From G965250275 sp965250275 (lineage in GTDB: Bacteria; Pseudomonadota; Alphaproteobacteria; Rhodobacterales; Rhodobacteraceae), in NCBI GenBank assembly GCA_965250275.1, contig OZ252297.1:3348001-3412000 (forward strand): a stretch of 64,000 bases of DNA, in the 5' to 3' direction. Below the pieces are notes generated by a model. That model did not search any database, was not told where the DNA came from, and worked only from the letters and a program-made list of their open reading frames with translations. The position numbers and the translations under genes are program-made. Positions within the stretch are counted from its first letter, which is position 1; each line of letters opens with the position of its first letter. Below, one piece after another: positions 53,037-63,820 of the stretch.

Positions 53037-53915
53037 ATGGCAACACAGCACTCTAGATCCGCAGCCCGATTCATGATGGCACCCGCGGTCATACTGCTCC
53101 TTGGTTGGATGCTGGTCCCACTGACCATGACCCTCTTCTTCTCTTTCAAGAAGTACCTGCCCTTGCGTGGAGACTCGATCAGCAACGGTCTGGATTGGGT
53201 GGGCTTCGACAATTACGTCCGCTTCGTCAGTTCCAGCTCATTCTGGCCCAGCGTTCAGGCCACGCTTTCGATCGTGGGCGGTGTTCTGGTCATAACGGTC
53301 GTTTTGGGCGTCCTTCTCGCACTTCTGCTCAATCAACCGATGTGGGGTCAGGGTGTCGTACGCATTCTCGTCATTGCGCCGTTCTTTGTGATGCCCACCG
53401 TGTCCGCGCTGGTCTGGAAAAACATGTTCATGGACCCAACCAACGGTCTTCTGGCGCATCTGTGGAAGTTCTTCGGGGCCGAACCAATCGCGTGGCTCAG
53501 CCAGGCTTCCATGCCCTCTCTGATAGTGATCGTGTCATGGCAGTGGTTGCCCTTTGCAACCCTGATCCTCTTGACCGCCATCCAGTCGCTGGACAGCGAA
53601 CAGCTTGAAGCCGCAGAGATGGATGGCGCGCCATCAATAAAGCGGTTCTGGTTCATAACCCTGCCGCATCTGAGCCGCGCCATCACCATCGTGATCCTCA
53701 TTCAGACCATTTTTCTGCTGGCGATCTTTGCCGAAATCTTTGTCACCACCGGCGGCGCCTTCGGCACCAAGACCTTATCGTACCTGATCTTTCAGCGGGT
53801 GCTCGAAAGTCAGAACATCGGGCTTGGCTCCGCAGGAGGCGTCTACGCAATCATTCTCGCCAACATCGTCGCGATCTTCCTGATGCGCATCGTTGGCAAG
53901 AACCTGGACGCGTGA
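53037..53915 (+). CDS. smoF: Polyol ABC transporter permease (SmoF type)
   Basis: The protein has 292 residues from the ATG at 53037 (GAGGAG upstream). Six hydrophobic segments and the EAA loop EQLEAAEMDGAPSIKRFWFI identify a MalF-type permease. It works with the next permease. Confidence 0.93.
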   Translation: MATQHSRSAARFMMAPAVILLLGWMLVPLTMTLFFSFKKYLPLRGDSISNGLDWVGFDNYVRFVSSSSFWPSVQATLSIVGGVLVITVVLGVLLALLLNQPMWGQGVVRILVIAPFFVMPTVSALVWKNMFMDPTNGLLAHLWKFFGAEPIAWLSQASMPSLIVIVSWQWLPFATLILLTAIQSLDSEQLEAAEMDGAPSIKRFWFITLPHLSRAITIVILIQTIFLLAIFAEIFVTTGGAFGTKTLSYLIFQRVLESQNIGLGSAGGVYAIILANIVAIFLMRIVGKNLDA

Positions 53916-53925
53916 GGAGGACACC

Positions 53926-54756
53926 ATGGCACGCGCAGTCACGCAGAACCGCAAGATCATCAATACCGCTGTTGCCTGGGGTATTGGCCTGCTGATCTTC
54001 TTCCCGATCCTCTGGACGATCCTCACCAGCTTCAAAACCGAAGCACAGGCCATCGCAGATCCGCCGATCTTCCTGGCCTTTGACTGGACGCTCGAAAACT
54101 ACGGTGTGGTTATGGAGCGCTCAAATTACGCCCGGTTCCTGTGGAATTCGATCGTCATCGCCGGCGGCTCGACGATCCTCGGGATCATCATCGCGGTCCC
54201 GGCCGCTTGGTCGATGGCTTTTGTACCGTCCAAACGCACCAAGGACATCTTGCTGTGGATGCTCTCGACCAAGATGCTGCCGGCCGTTGGCGTCCTCTAC
54301 CCGATCTACCTGCTCTTCATCCAGCTTGGGCTTCTCGACACAAAGTTCGGACTGACCATCGTCCTGATGCTGATCAACCTGCCGATCATCGTGTGGATGC
54401 TCTATACTTACTTCAAAGAGATCCCCGGCGAGATCCTGGAAGCCGCGCGAATGGACGGGGCCTCACTGAAGGACGAAGTGCTCTATGTGCTCACGCCCAT
54501 GGCGATCCCGGGCATTGCCTCAACCTTGCTCCTGAACGTCATTCTTGCATGGAACGAGGCGTTCTGGACGCTCAACCTCACCGCCGCAAAAGCGGCACCG
54601 CTGACAGCCTTTATCGCCAGCTATTCAAGCCCCGAAGGGCTGTTCTACGCCAAGCTCAGCGCGGCATCGACCATGGCCATCGCGCCCATCCTCATTCTTG
54701 GCTGGTTCAGCCAGAAACAACTTGTCAGCGGCTTGACCTTCGGCGCCGTCAAATAG
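53926..54756 (+). CDS. smoG: Polyol ABC transporter permease (SmoG type)
   Basis: The protein has 276 residues from the ATG at 53926 (GAGGAGG upstream; a longer frame begins inside the previous gene). It has six hydrophobic segments and the EAA loop EILEAARMDGASLKDEVLYV. It is the MalG-type partner of the preceding permease. Confidence 0.93.
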   Translation: MARAVTQNRKIINTAVAWGIGLLIFFPILWTILTSFKTEAQAIADPPIFLAFDWTLENYGVVMERSNYARFLWNSIVIAGGSTILGIIIAVPAAWSMAFVPSKRTKDILLWMLSTKMLPAVGVLYPIYLLFIQLGLLDTKFGLTIVLMLINLPIIVWMLYTYFKEIPGEILEAARMDGASLKDEVLYVLTPMAIPGIASTLLLNVILAWNEAFWTLNLTAAKAAPLTAFIASYSSPEGLFYAKLSAASTMAIAPILILGWFSQKQLVSGLTFGAVK

Positions 54757-54768
54757 GGAAACGCACCA

Positions 54769-55769
<1,001 letters not shown>

Positions 55770-55773
<4 letters not shown>

Positions 55774-56543
55774 CGCAGCTGGCCGGCAAAACCGCCCTGA
55801 TCACCGGGGCTGCGCGCGGCATCGGGCTGGCCTTTGCGCGGGCTTATGTGGCGGAGGGCGCCCGCGTGGCGATTGCAGACATCGACCTTGAACGCGCACG
55901 CGAAGCGGCTTCCGAACTAGGTCCGGATGCCGTCGCAGTGGCTATGGATGTGACGCAACAGGACAGCATTGATCAGGCCGTTCGGGAAACCATCGCAGCG
56001 TTCGGCCAGATCGACATCCTGATCAACAATGCGGCGGTGTTCACTGCTGCGCCGATCGTGGAGATCGACCGCGCAGACTATGCCCGGACATTTGAGATCA
56101 ACGTTGCGGGCACCTTGTTCACTTTGCAGGCCGTGGCGCGGCACATGATTGAACGGGGCATCCAAGGGCGGATCATCAATATGGCCAGCCAGGCCGGGCG
56201 GCGCGGTGAACCGCTCGTCGCGGTCTATTGCGCAACCAAAGCGGCGGTCATCAGCCTGACCCAGTCCGCAGGCCTCGCCCTCATCGAACACGGCATCAAC
56301 GTGAATGCAATTTCTCCGGGCGTGGTCGATGGCGAGCACTGGGACGGCGTGGACGCATTTTTTGCCAAGTACGAAGGCAAGGCGCCCGGACAGAAAAAGG
56401 CGGAAGTGGCGGCAGGTGTGCCGCATGGGCGTATGGGGCGTCCCGAAGACCTGACCGGAATGGCCGTTTTTCTGGCCAGTGATGCCGCCGACTATATCGT
56501 GGCCCAAACCTACAATGTCGACGGCGGACAATGGATGAACTGA
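55770..56543 (+). CDS. smoS: Sorbitol dehydrogenase, short-chain type (SmoS)
   Basis: The protein has 257 residues from the ATG at 55770, overlapping the ATPase stop (ATGA). NAD motif TGAARGIG, structural NNAAV and active-site Tyr-x3-Lys in VYCATKAA mark a classical short-chain dehydrogenase. Length and position equal the sorbitol dehydrogenase of the Rhodobacter polyol operon. It would oxidise D-sorbitol to fructose (and galactitol to tagatose) with NAD. Confidence 0.9.
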
Positions 56544-58039
56544 TGGCGGACCCCCGACCCGTATCGGAGACTGTGCCTTTGTCGGACGGAGCGCTGAGCC
56601 GTCTTCCACAGCATGTCGCCCGCCCAAACTATGACCGATCCGCACTTTCGCCGGGAATTGTGCATATCGGCCTTGGCAACTTTCACAGAGCGCATCAGGC
56701 ATGGTACCTGCACAGGCTGATGCAAACTGGCAAAGCATTGGACTGGGCGGTCATCGGTGCAGGCATCCGTCCCTATGACGTGGAGATGCGGAAGAAGCTG
56801 ATGGCCCAGGACAGCCTCAGCACCCTGATCGGCCTTGATCCCGACGGAGCCTCGGCCGAGGTCATCGGGTCCATGATCGACTATGTTCCCATCGAGACGC
56901 ACAACACTGCCCTGATCCGGCAGTTGTCCGATCCCGCGGTTCGGATTGTGTCGCTGACTGTAACAGAGGGCGGATACTACGCCGATCCCGTCACGGGAGC
57001 CTTTGATCCGTCGCATCCCGATATCGTCCACGATGTTGGACATCCCGACCGGCCCATCACCGTGTTTGGCGCGCTCGTCGCGGCGCTGAAAACCCGTCGC
57101 GAGCGCGAGTTTGGTCCCTTTACCGTCATGAGCTGTGACAACCTGCGCGGAAATGGCGACCTTACGCGGCAGGCGGTGCTGTCGCTCGCGCATCTCGGTG
57201 ATCCCGAACTCGCGGACTGGATCGAAGCCAACGCCAGCTTTCCCAATTCCATGGTCGACTGCATTGTGCCTGCAACCGGCCCCCGCGAGATTGCTTTGAC
57301 ACGCGAACTCGGCATCGAGGATGCCGCGCCGGTCAGCCACGAGAATTTCCGCCAGTGGGTTCTGGAGGACAGGTTTTGCGCGGGCCGCCCTCCGCTGGAG
57401 GATGTTGGTGTTGTGTTCACCGATGACGTACACGCCTACGAGACCATGAAAATCCGGGTGTTGAATGCGGGCCACCAAGTGGTTGCCAACATTGGAGAAT
57501 TGCTGAGTGTTGAGACGATCGCTGACTGCATGTCCCATCCCCTGATCAGGACCTTTTTTGACAAGGTTCAGCACGAAGAGATCCTGCCCGCAGTTGCGCC
57601 CGTTCCAGAACTGGATCCGAAAGACTATCTGGCGCTGATCACACGGCGGTTTGCCAACCGTGCTGTTGTCGACACCGTTCAGCGTGTGGCGTTTGACGGA
57701 TCGTCCCGCCATACCGGTTTTGTCCTGCCAATCTTGCGCGATCAGTTGGAGGCCGGGCGCCCGATTGAAGGACTGGCGCTTGTCGAGGCACTTTGGGCGC
57801 GCATGTGTCTGGGCAGACGCGAAGATGGCAGCGAGATAATAGAGAATGACCCGGCCTGGTCGGATCTCGTATCCGCGGCGCATGCTGCCCGCGCGCGTCC
57901 ACAGGCGTGGCTGGATCAGCGCCACTATTATGGGGACCTTGCCGATCATCCCGCTTTGACATCCAGCTTTGCCAGATGGTTGACACGTCTGGAAAACGAG
58001 GGCGTATCGGCTACTGTGTCCGCTTATCTCACGTCCTAG
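56543..58039 (+). CDS. mtlK: Mannitol 2-dehydrogenase (long-chain polyol dehydrogenase)
   Basis: The protein has 498 residues from the ATG at 56543, which overlaps the previous stop as TGATG; an ATG four codons earlier at 56531 is possible. Family motifs are GLGNFHRAHQAWYLH, SLTVTEGGYY and the catalytic Lys-x4-Asn-x2-His in KIRVLNAGH. It oxidises D-mannitol (and probably D-arabinitol) to the ketose with NAD. Confidence 0.93.
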   Translation: MADPRPVSETVPLSDGALSRLPQHVARPNYDRSALSPGIVHIGLGNFHRAHQAWYLHRLMQTGKALDWAVIGAGIRPYDVEMRKKLMAQDSLSTLIGLDPDGASAEVIGSMIDYVPIETHNTALIRQLSDPAVRIVSLTVTEGGYYADPVTGAFDPSHPDIVHDVGHPDRPITVFGALVAALKTRREREFGPFTVMSCDNLRGNGDLTRQAVLSLAHLGDPELADWIEANASFPNSMVDCIVPATGPREIALTRELGIEDAAPVSHENFRQWVLEDRFCAGRPPLEDVGVVFTDDVHAYETMKIRVLNAGHQVVANIGELLSVETIADCMSHPLIRTFFDKVQHEEILPAVAPVPELDPKDYLALITRRFANRAVVDTVQRVAFDGSSRHTGFVLPILRDQLEAGRPIEGLALVEALWARMCLGRREDGSEIIENDPAWSDLVSAAHAARARPQAWLDQRHYYGDLADHPALTSSFARWLTRLENEGVSATVSAYLTS

Positions 58040-58107
58040 GCCAGCACCCGCGAAGCGATGCAGACCCTGGAACCGAACAAGCGCTGTCCATTGAAAGGCC
58101 CACCATC

Positions 58108-59034
58108 ATGATCCTTTGCTGCGGCGAAGCGCTGATTGACATGATCCCGGCACCTACGCGGTCGGGGCCGGATGGTTTTGTCCCGCACACAGGTGGCGCA
58201 GTGTTCAACACCGCAATTGCCTTGGGACGCCTTGGCGCCCAGTCCGGCCTGCTCACTGCATTGTCCGAGGACATGTTTGGCCAGCAGCTGCGGTCTGCTC
58301 TGCAGGAAAGCCATGTAGACCTGTCGCATCTGGCAAGCTCTCCCTACCCGTCCACCCTGGCGTTTGTGGCGCTTCGGGATGGTCAGGCAAGTTACGCTTT
58401 CTTCGACGAAAATTCCGCCGAGCGCTTGATGCGGCCTGGTGACTTGCCTCCCATCGCACCAGCGGTTTCCACCCTGTTTTTCGGGGGCATCAGCCTGGCC
58501 CGTGAACCTGCGGGAGATGTTTATGCAGCGTTGGCACACGACGCACGCAAAGACAAAGTTGTGATGCTGGACCCGAACATCCGGGCGGGCTTTGTCGAAG
58601 ACGAAACCCTCTATCGGGCGCGACTTGGGCGCATGATTGGCTTCGCAGACATCGTAAAGATCTCGGATGAAGATTTGGATTGGCTGCATCCCGAGCAGAC
58701 ATCGCTGGAGCAGAAAGTCGAATGGCTCCGCGCAGCCGGACCAAAGATCGTGATCCTGACGCGCGGCGCGCAAGGGGCGTCAGGGTGGCTGCCGGGCGGC
58801 GAACGCATCGAGATGCCCGCCCGCACAGTTGAGTTCGTAGATGCTGTCGGCGCCGGCGACAGCTTCAATGCGGGCGTACTGGCGCAGATCTCTGACATAG
58901 GCGCATTGACCAAGACGGGCGTCGCCGAAATCACCCACTCCCAGCTCGAGCAAGCGCTTGACATGGGCGCCGCCACCGCCGCCGTTGCGGTGTCCCGCGC
59001 GGGCGCAAACCCACCCTGGCGAGAGGAACTCTGA
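58108..59034 (+). CDS. PfkB family fructokinase
   Basis: The protein has 308 residues from the ATG at 58108. Ribokinase-family motifs are GGAVFNTAIALGRLG and DAVGAGDSFNAG with the catalytic Asp. In this operon it would phosphorylate the fructose made by the two polyol dehydrogenases, as the mtlZ-type kinase does in Rhodobacter. A xylulokinase, present in some related operons, is missing here. Confidence 0.9.
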   Translation: MILCCGEALIDMIPAPTRSGPDGFVPHTGGAVFNTAIALGRLGAQSGLLTALSEDMFGQQLRSALQESHVDLSHLASSPYPSTLAFVALRDGQASYAFFDENSAERLMRPGDLPPIAPAVSTLFFGGISLAREPAGDVYAALAHDARKDKVVMLDPNIRAGFVEDETLYRARLGRMIGFADIVKISDEDLDWLHPEQTSLEQKVEWLRAAGPKIVILTRGAQGASGWLPGGERIEMPARTVEFVDAVGAGDSFNAGVLAQISDIGALTKTGVAEITHSQLEQALDMGAATAAVAVSRAGANPPWREEL

Positions 59035-59099
59035 GCGCCCTCGTTCTGCTGCGGCAGGTCTGCGGCCACTGTCGATTTGTCAGGCCCAAACCACTGCGT

Positions 59100-59483
59100 T
59101 TGCAGCCAAGTTGTGGCCATATTCACCTGTCAATTCATGCACTTCTGCGGCGTATGAGCTTCAGCGCGGATAACTCGACCTATCACACCACGATCTCCGG
59201 TGGTGATGTCGCCTCTGCGATTGACGACGACGCAACATGCGACCCCGGCAAAACCAACGTCGAATGTGTCGCCGTTGTTGATTTCAAGGACATCTCGGAG
59301 TTCCGCTTCGTGAAGTTCTCGTCTGAAAACGCAAATGGTAGCGACCGCGCCGCCTTTGAATTTGCGGTTCTGGAGGGCTTCTCGAGCACCGTCGAGCCCA
59401 TCCCGGTTCCCGCCGGCGTCTGGCTGCTGGGTTCCGCTCTGGCCGGGCTTGGCATCGCGCGTCGCCGTCGCAGGAAGAGCTGA
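59100..59483 (+). pseudogene. VPxPA-CTERM protein fragment without signal peptide
   Basis: The frame has 127 codons at most (59154 is a more likely first Met). The C terminus PVPAGVWLLGSALAGLGIARRRRRKS is a complete VPxPA-type sorting tail. An export signal is required for such tails, but neither this frame nor the 66 bases before it encodes one. It therefore looks like a decapitated gene. A well-formed terminator follows, as expected for the original 3' end. It could still be translated as a small cytoplasmic protein. Confidence 0.55.
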
Positions 59484-59505
59484 CGCCGTCACCTTATCTC
59501 ATTTG

Positions 59506-59539
59506 AAAGACCGGCCACCCTGTGTGCCGGTCTTTTTTT
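59506..59539 (+). terminator. Intrinsic terminator
   Basis: A perfect 10-base stem AAAGACCGGC / GCCGGTCTTT with a 10-base loop runs into TTTT. It ends the polyol operon and CTERM fragment and faces the convergent SLC13 gene. Confidence 0.9.
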
Positions 59540-59630
59540 GTGCACAACCAAGTCGATGACTCAGCCCGGTGGAACAACACCGCGTAGCGGAGTGCCGCGG
59601 CAGCAGCGCCCGCAGCCGCTTGCGATCTGC

Positions 59631-61520
59631 TCAGAAGAAGATTGCCAAGCCGGTCATGGACACCACGAGGAAAAGCAACGTCATGATCCCGCCTGAGCGG
59701 ACAAAGTCGATGACGCGATAGCCACCCGGCCCCATGATCAGCGCGTTCACCTGATGGGTTGGGATCAGGAAGGAGTTTGACGTGGAAATCGCGACGGTCA
59801 GGGCGAAGACAGCCGGATTTCCGCCTGCTGTCACGGCAATCGCCACGGCCAACGGCACCAGCAGAACCGTCGCGCCCACGTTCGACATCACCAGCGTGAA
59901 AGCGGTCGCAAGAACGGCGAGCCCCGCCTGCAGCGACCAAAGCGGCCAACCGTGGAGCAGGCCAAGCACATGCGCCGCGATCCAGTCCGCCGTTCCTGTA
60001 CTTTGAACCGCCTGTCCCAAAGGAATGAGCGACGCCAATAAGAAGACGGTGCTCCAGCTGATCGCCTCATAGGCTTCATCAATCGACAGCACGCGGCTCA
60101 ACACCATGCCCACGGCGCCAATCAGCAAACACAAAGACAGCCGAATGTCGGAAAAGAGGATCAACCCAACTGCCAGAACAAAGAACACCAGCGCCCAGCC
60201 GACTTTGTGAGGCCGCAGCTCCTCTTGTGGAAAATCCGATGTGACGACGACAAAATCCCGGTCCGACTTCACCCGGGTTAGCCGATCCCATTGTACATGC
60301 ACCACCGCTGTGTCGCCGGCCTGGAAAGGCACCTCACCAATATGTGTCGCTGGATGATCGTCGGTTTCCACGTGGCTCATCGTTTCTTCGCCGCGGTGGA
60401 TGGCCAGCAAAGACAGCCCGTGGCTCTGGCGAAGACGCAGATCGATTGGGGTTTGCCCGATCACCGAAGAGCCCGGTGGGATGACGATTTCCGCGACACC
60501 AGACTGCGTCGCCGCGAAATCATCTGCAAAGACGTCCAGCTGCGGCATGATTTCCAACCCGTAGGGTCCGGCAAACTCCTCCTGCACCACCCGTCGCAGG
60601 CCAAGCACTGCCAGCCGTGCCGGTGCTTCGATCGTGGTGTCGGCCATCGGCGCAATGACCTTGTGCCCGCGATACGAAGTCCCAAGGATGTACATATGAT
60701 GCGCGACCATCAGATCCGCGAGGGTCTGACCAATGATGATGGCCCCTTCCGGAACGCGCACTTCGAACATGTCGGCGCGCAACCCATAGGTCCCTTCGAT
60801 ATAGGCCTGCATGGACCGGGCGGAGCCGGCATCCTCGCCGCGTTCGCGCTGTGCCGGCAGAACCCACCGGCCAAAGAGAACAAAGTAAAGCACACCGGTC
60901 AGTACCAGCATAATGCCGATCGGCGTCACCGAAAACAGCTCGAAGGGTTCCATTTGCTGGTTCGCGGGCAAGGTTTCGTTTGCCGACACGATCAGATCGT
61001 TCAACAGGATCAAGGGCGACGAGCCAACCAGCGTGATGGTGCCGCCGAGTATCGCACAGAACCCCATAGGCATCAGTAAGCGGCTCATCGGGATCTCTGT
61101 GCGCGCGGAGATGCGGCTGACCACTGGCAGAAAGAGCGCCGCGGCACCGACGTTTTGCATAAAAGAGCTGATCACGCCGACGGTTGTCGAGACAATCGGG
61201 ATGATCCGGGTTTCTGTGGTGCCGCCATGTTTCAGGATCAGGGCCGCGACCTTTGACATCAGGCCGGTCTTATCGAGCCCGGCGCCCAGGATCATCACCG
61301 CAATGATCGACATGACCGCATTGGAGGAGAAACCGGAAAAGAGCTCTGAGATGTTTGCCAGGTTCCCCAGTCCCGGCAGATAGCTCAGAGCGCCCAGCAG
61401 AACCATGATCAGAATGGCCGCCAGGTCGATCCGGACAATTTCGGTGACGAAAAGAATGACCGTGAAGCACAGCAAGCTGAGGACTGCGATCATCTCATAG
61501 GTCAGTGCCGGTAGTTCCAT
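59631..61520 (-). CDS. SLC13/DASS-type permease with central TrkA-C domains
   Basis: The protein has 629 residues. It has hydrophobic blocks at both ends and a soluble centre (about 215-385) that contains two TrkA-C-like modules (FEVRVPEGAIIIGQTLADL, AEIVIPPGSSVIGQTPIDL). Transport motifs are SNAVMSIIAVMILG, NVGAAALFLPVVSRI and SNVGATVLLVPLAVAI. The family carries sulfate, dicarboxylates or citrate with sodium. The ligand is not evident. The gene stands alone. Confidence 0.9.
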   Translation of the reverse strand: MELPALTYEMIAVLSLLCFTVILFVTEIVRIDLAAILIMVLLGALSYLPGLGNLANISELFSGFSSNAVMSIIAVMILGAGLDKTGLMSKVAALILKHGGTTETRIIPIVSTTVGVISSFMQNVGAAALFLPVVSRISARTEIPMSRLLMPMGFCAILGGTITLVGSSPLILLNDLIVSANETLPANQQMEPFELFSVTPIGIMLVLTGVLYFVLFGRWVLPAQRERGEDAGSARSMQAYIEGTYGLRADMFEVRVPEGAIIIGQTLADLMVAHHMYILGTSYRGHKVIAPMADTTIEAPARLAVLGLRRVVQEEFAGPYGLEIMPQLDVFADDFAATQSGVAEIVIPPGSSVIGQTPIDLRLRQSHGLSLLAIHRGEETMSHVETDDHPATHIGEVPFQAGDTAVVHVQWDRLTRVKSDRDFVVVTSDFPQEELRPHKVGWALVFFVLAVGLILFSDIRLSLCLLIGAVGMVLSRVLSIDEAYEAISWSTVFLLASLIPLGQAVQSTGTADWIAAHVLGLLHGWPLWSLQAGLAVLATAFTLVMSNVGATVLLVPLAVAIAVTAGGNPAVFALTVAISTSNSFLIPTHQVNALIMGPGGYRVIDFVRSGGIMTLLFLVVSMTGLAIFF

Positions 61521-61613
61521 ATCCTTCTCCCGGCTTCACTTTACTGAACAAAGCACAAATGCGAAGCATCATCTCCAAGCTTCCGCGGCTTGTTGTCGAA
61601 AAAAGGATTGGTT

Positions 61614-61799
61614 GTGCGGGAGGTTACAGGCGAATTGCTGGAACGGGCAATCAGGGCATACATCTGTGACACGCGCGAAACGCAGTCTTTGGCCTTTCTG
61701 CCGGACCGCCCCGAAGAAACAACCTGGATCGCGTTTAAATGCGCGGCCTCAGAGTTGGTCTGTGCACTGGTGCCTCATAAGTCGTCCGGCACCTTTTAA
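61614..61799 (+). CDS. Possible small hypothetical protein
   Basis: A 61-codon frame from GTG 61614, with AAGGA 6 bases upstream, lies divergent from the SLC13 gene. It contains no recognised motif. It may be a real small gene or chance. Confidence 0.25.
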   Translation: MREVTGELLERAIRAYICDTRETQSLAFLPDRPEETTWIAFKCAASELVCALVPHKSSGTF

Positions 61800-61837
61800 G
61801 GTTCCGTTGACAGATCTTCGCGACACGCTCGGCGCGA

Positions 61838-62815
61838 CTACTGGCAGATGGGCAAAACAAGCGGGGGCTGTTTCGGAAGGGAACGCCTCCACTGGTTGAT
61901 GATCGGCTGCAGCGTTTTTTTGGGCCAGAAGCGCGGCGCTCCAATGGAGCTCAGACAGGCTGCGTTCCAATAGAGCCCGGCTTGCGCCGGGGACGTCCCC
62001 CCTGTCACGGCGCTGGCGACCGCATTGATGTCGCGGGATTCCGGGTAGATATAGAGCGTGGTCGGATTGCCCTCGACCAGCGAAATTATTTCTTCGGAAA
62101 CAGCCCCGGACCACGTCGTGCACCCGTTGCTGCGACCGGCGGTGTAGTCGACAAGCCTGCCATATGGCACATAACCGTCCTCGTCGGCATACCGGCTGTC
62201 AGGTTTTTTCAGGCGGCATTGCCACTTCAGAAACATAGCCCGGTGCCCGCCGATTGCGCGTTCGCGCGCATTGCTGGTCTCTCCCTCTCCGTCAAACAGG
62301 AGAAAGGTCCGGTGAAACGGCCGCGCAGTACCGGAACTGTTGTAATAGCCCTTGAACGAAGTCCGCGTTTCGGCCGTTACGTAAGATCCGCCAGCTGTCA
62401 GCTTGGACCCTTCGGCATTACTGAAGTTTTTCGCGCATTGGCGCCCATTCGAAAAATTCGCACGTTGCAGCTTGCGCCCGTTTCCATAGCCCGATGAGAC
62501 CGCGCGATACGTTCCTTTGGACTCGCAGATCACATAGAACCGGCGCCCCGGGCTCCCATTTGACGACGCGCTCGGCCGCGTGGCATCCATGGCGAGATAA
62601 CACGGGTTCCTGACTGCGCCGCTGCGCAGCTTTTTCTGATAGAGCGCGCGCGCCCGGGCGAGGACCACTGGCGCGATTTGCCCCTCCCCCGTCCCGACAT
62701 GCCTTTGCAGCCACGGAGGAACATTAGACGACAAAGCTGACAAAGGGATTGGCGCTGACGCTGCCAATGCGAACACCGCCGCAGCCATCATGGCGCGGAA
62801 GAACGGATTTGACAT
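61838..62815 (-). CDS. Murein L,D-transpeptidase catalytic domain family protein (YkuD_2-like)
   Basis: The protein has 325 residues with a signal peptide (SNPFFRAMMAAAVFALAASAP). The conserved region GGHRAMFLKWQCRL, then GRLVDYTAGRSNGCTTWSG, carries the His and Ser-x-Gly-Cys layout of L,D-transpeptidase-like enzymes, with the Cys as nucleophile. It probably acts on peptidoglycan or a related substrate in the periplasm. It is larger than minimal family members. Confidence 0.8.
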   Translation of the reverse strand: MSNPFFRAMMAAAVFALAASAPIPLSALSSNVPPWLQRHVGTGEGQIAPVVLARARALYQKKLRSGAVRNPCYLAMDATRPSASSNGSPGRRFYVICESKGTYRAVSSGYGNGRKLQRANFSNGRQCAKNFSNAEGSKLTAGGSYVTAETRTSFKGYYNSSGTARPFHRTFLLFDGEGETSNARERAIGGHRAMFLKWQCRLKKPDSRYADEDGYVPYGRLVDYTAGRSNGCTTWSGAVSEEIISLVEGNPTTLYIYPESRDINAVASAVTGGTSPAQAGLYWNAACLSSIGAPRFWPKKTLQPIINQWRRSLPKQPPLVLPICQ

Positions 62816-62972
62816 CTCAGGACGAACTCACTGCTTGATCCACCTCGCCGGGATCATAACAGAAAACATCCAAGATCGCTGCAGTGATCAACAGAACTCG
62901 CCATCAATCCCTGCCGGGGCGGCGAAATCTTGCAAAACCCCCAAAGGGACACCTGCGGGAGAACAGATCCAA

Positions 62973-63362
62973 TCAGAACCCGAACGCGTCGCAATAAGAA
63001 CCGTCGCTTTTGTCCGTGCTGGAGGTGTCCCCCGGATCATCGGACAGGGCGATGCTCAACTGCGAGCTATCGATCGGCTCCCGCACCGTCAGGCTCTGCA
63101 CCGTGCTCCAGCAGACAATCAGAAGAACCTCGGACTCAAGACGGTTGCTGGTGAATTCAAAGAGCCGCGCACGGGCAGATGGCGTGATTTCCAGGTCCAG
63201 TTGCGCGCCTTCAATCGCGGCATGTTCAACGTCTGTATCCGCAAAGGTCAGGACCTCATTCTCTGTCACCAGCTGCAGCAAGGGCGCGGCGCCGGCAGGT
63301 GAAACCGCAAGAATGGCAAGACCAAGCACGGCACTTAGCTTGGGCAATGCAAATTTTGGCAT
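62973..63362 (-). CDS. Secreted hypothetical protein
   Basis: The protein has 129 residues. The signal peptide MPKFALPKLSAVLGLAILAVSPAGA is followed by an acidic beta-like domain and a Ser/Asp-rich tail. Two cysteines (IVCWS and SYCDAF) could form a disulfide. The C-terminal domain resembles no family I recognise. GAGGGGA upstream supports the start. Confidence 0.6.
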   Translation of the reverse strand: MPKFALPKLSAVLGLAILAVSPAGAAPLLQLVTENEVLTFADTDVEHAAIEGAQLDLEITPSARARLFEFTSNRLESEVLLIVCWSTVQSLTVREPIDSSQLSIALSDDPGDTSSTDKSDGSYCDAFGF

Positions 63363-63625
63363 GTCAAATCCCCTCCGTTCGCCTTGCCCGGATTATACAA
63401 GGTTCCCTGGCGAGCGCCCCCGGCAAAATCGCGCGATCAAGCGTTAGACTGAACTAGGGTCTCCAAAGACGCGACGCGCATATGTCACGACCTGTATGAC
63501 CTTCGTAGTCTGCACGCCTGCGGCGTCCCACAGGCACTGCTTGGAATGTCTCTTTGCCGGTTCGCATAACAGCCCTAGAAATTCTGAAAGCTGCCACTTT
63601 CGTTTGTCATAACGAGTGCAAAAAA

Positions 63626-63711
63626 TGGTGCGGGCGGTGGGACTTGAACCCACACGGCACAAAGGCCTTCGGATTTTAAGTCCGATATGTCTACCATTCC
63701 ATCACGCCCGC
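63626..63711 (-). tRNA. tRNA-Leu (anticodon TAA)
   Basis: The 86-base minus-strand sequence folds with acceptor GCGGGCG/CGCCCGC, anticodon stem CGGA/TCCG with loop reading CTTAAAA (anticodon TAA), a long variable arm typical of leucine tRNA, T-loop GTTCAAGT and encoded CCA. A T run follows the CCA and probably ends transcription. Confidence 0.97.
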
Positions 63712-63820
63712 GCGTGCCGTCTCTACCGCCGGGATTCAACGGCACTCCGTTTTGGTATCGGTTCTGCCGCTGAGGGCAAGAGCGAATTGCTCCATAGGCC
63801 CGCCAGCAAGGTCATGCGTG

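Noticed and set aside
56510..57949. Antisense open frame of 479 codons opposite the mannitol dehydrogenase gene
   Set aside because: It mirrors a gene with clear family motifs, has no recognisable domain and runs through the coupled operon. Long antisense frames are common in GC-rich coding DNA.
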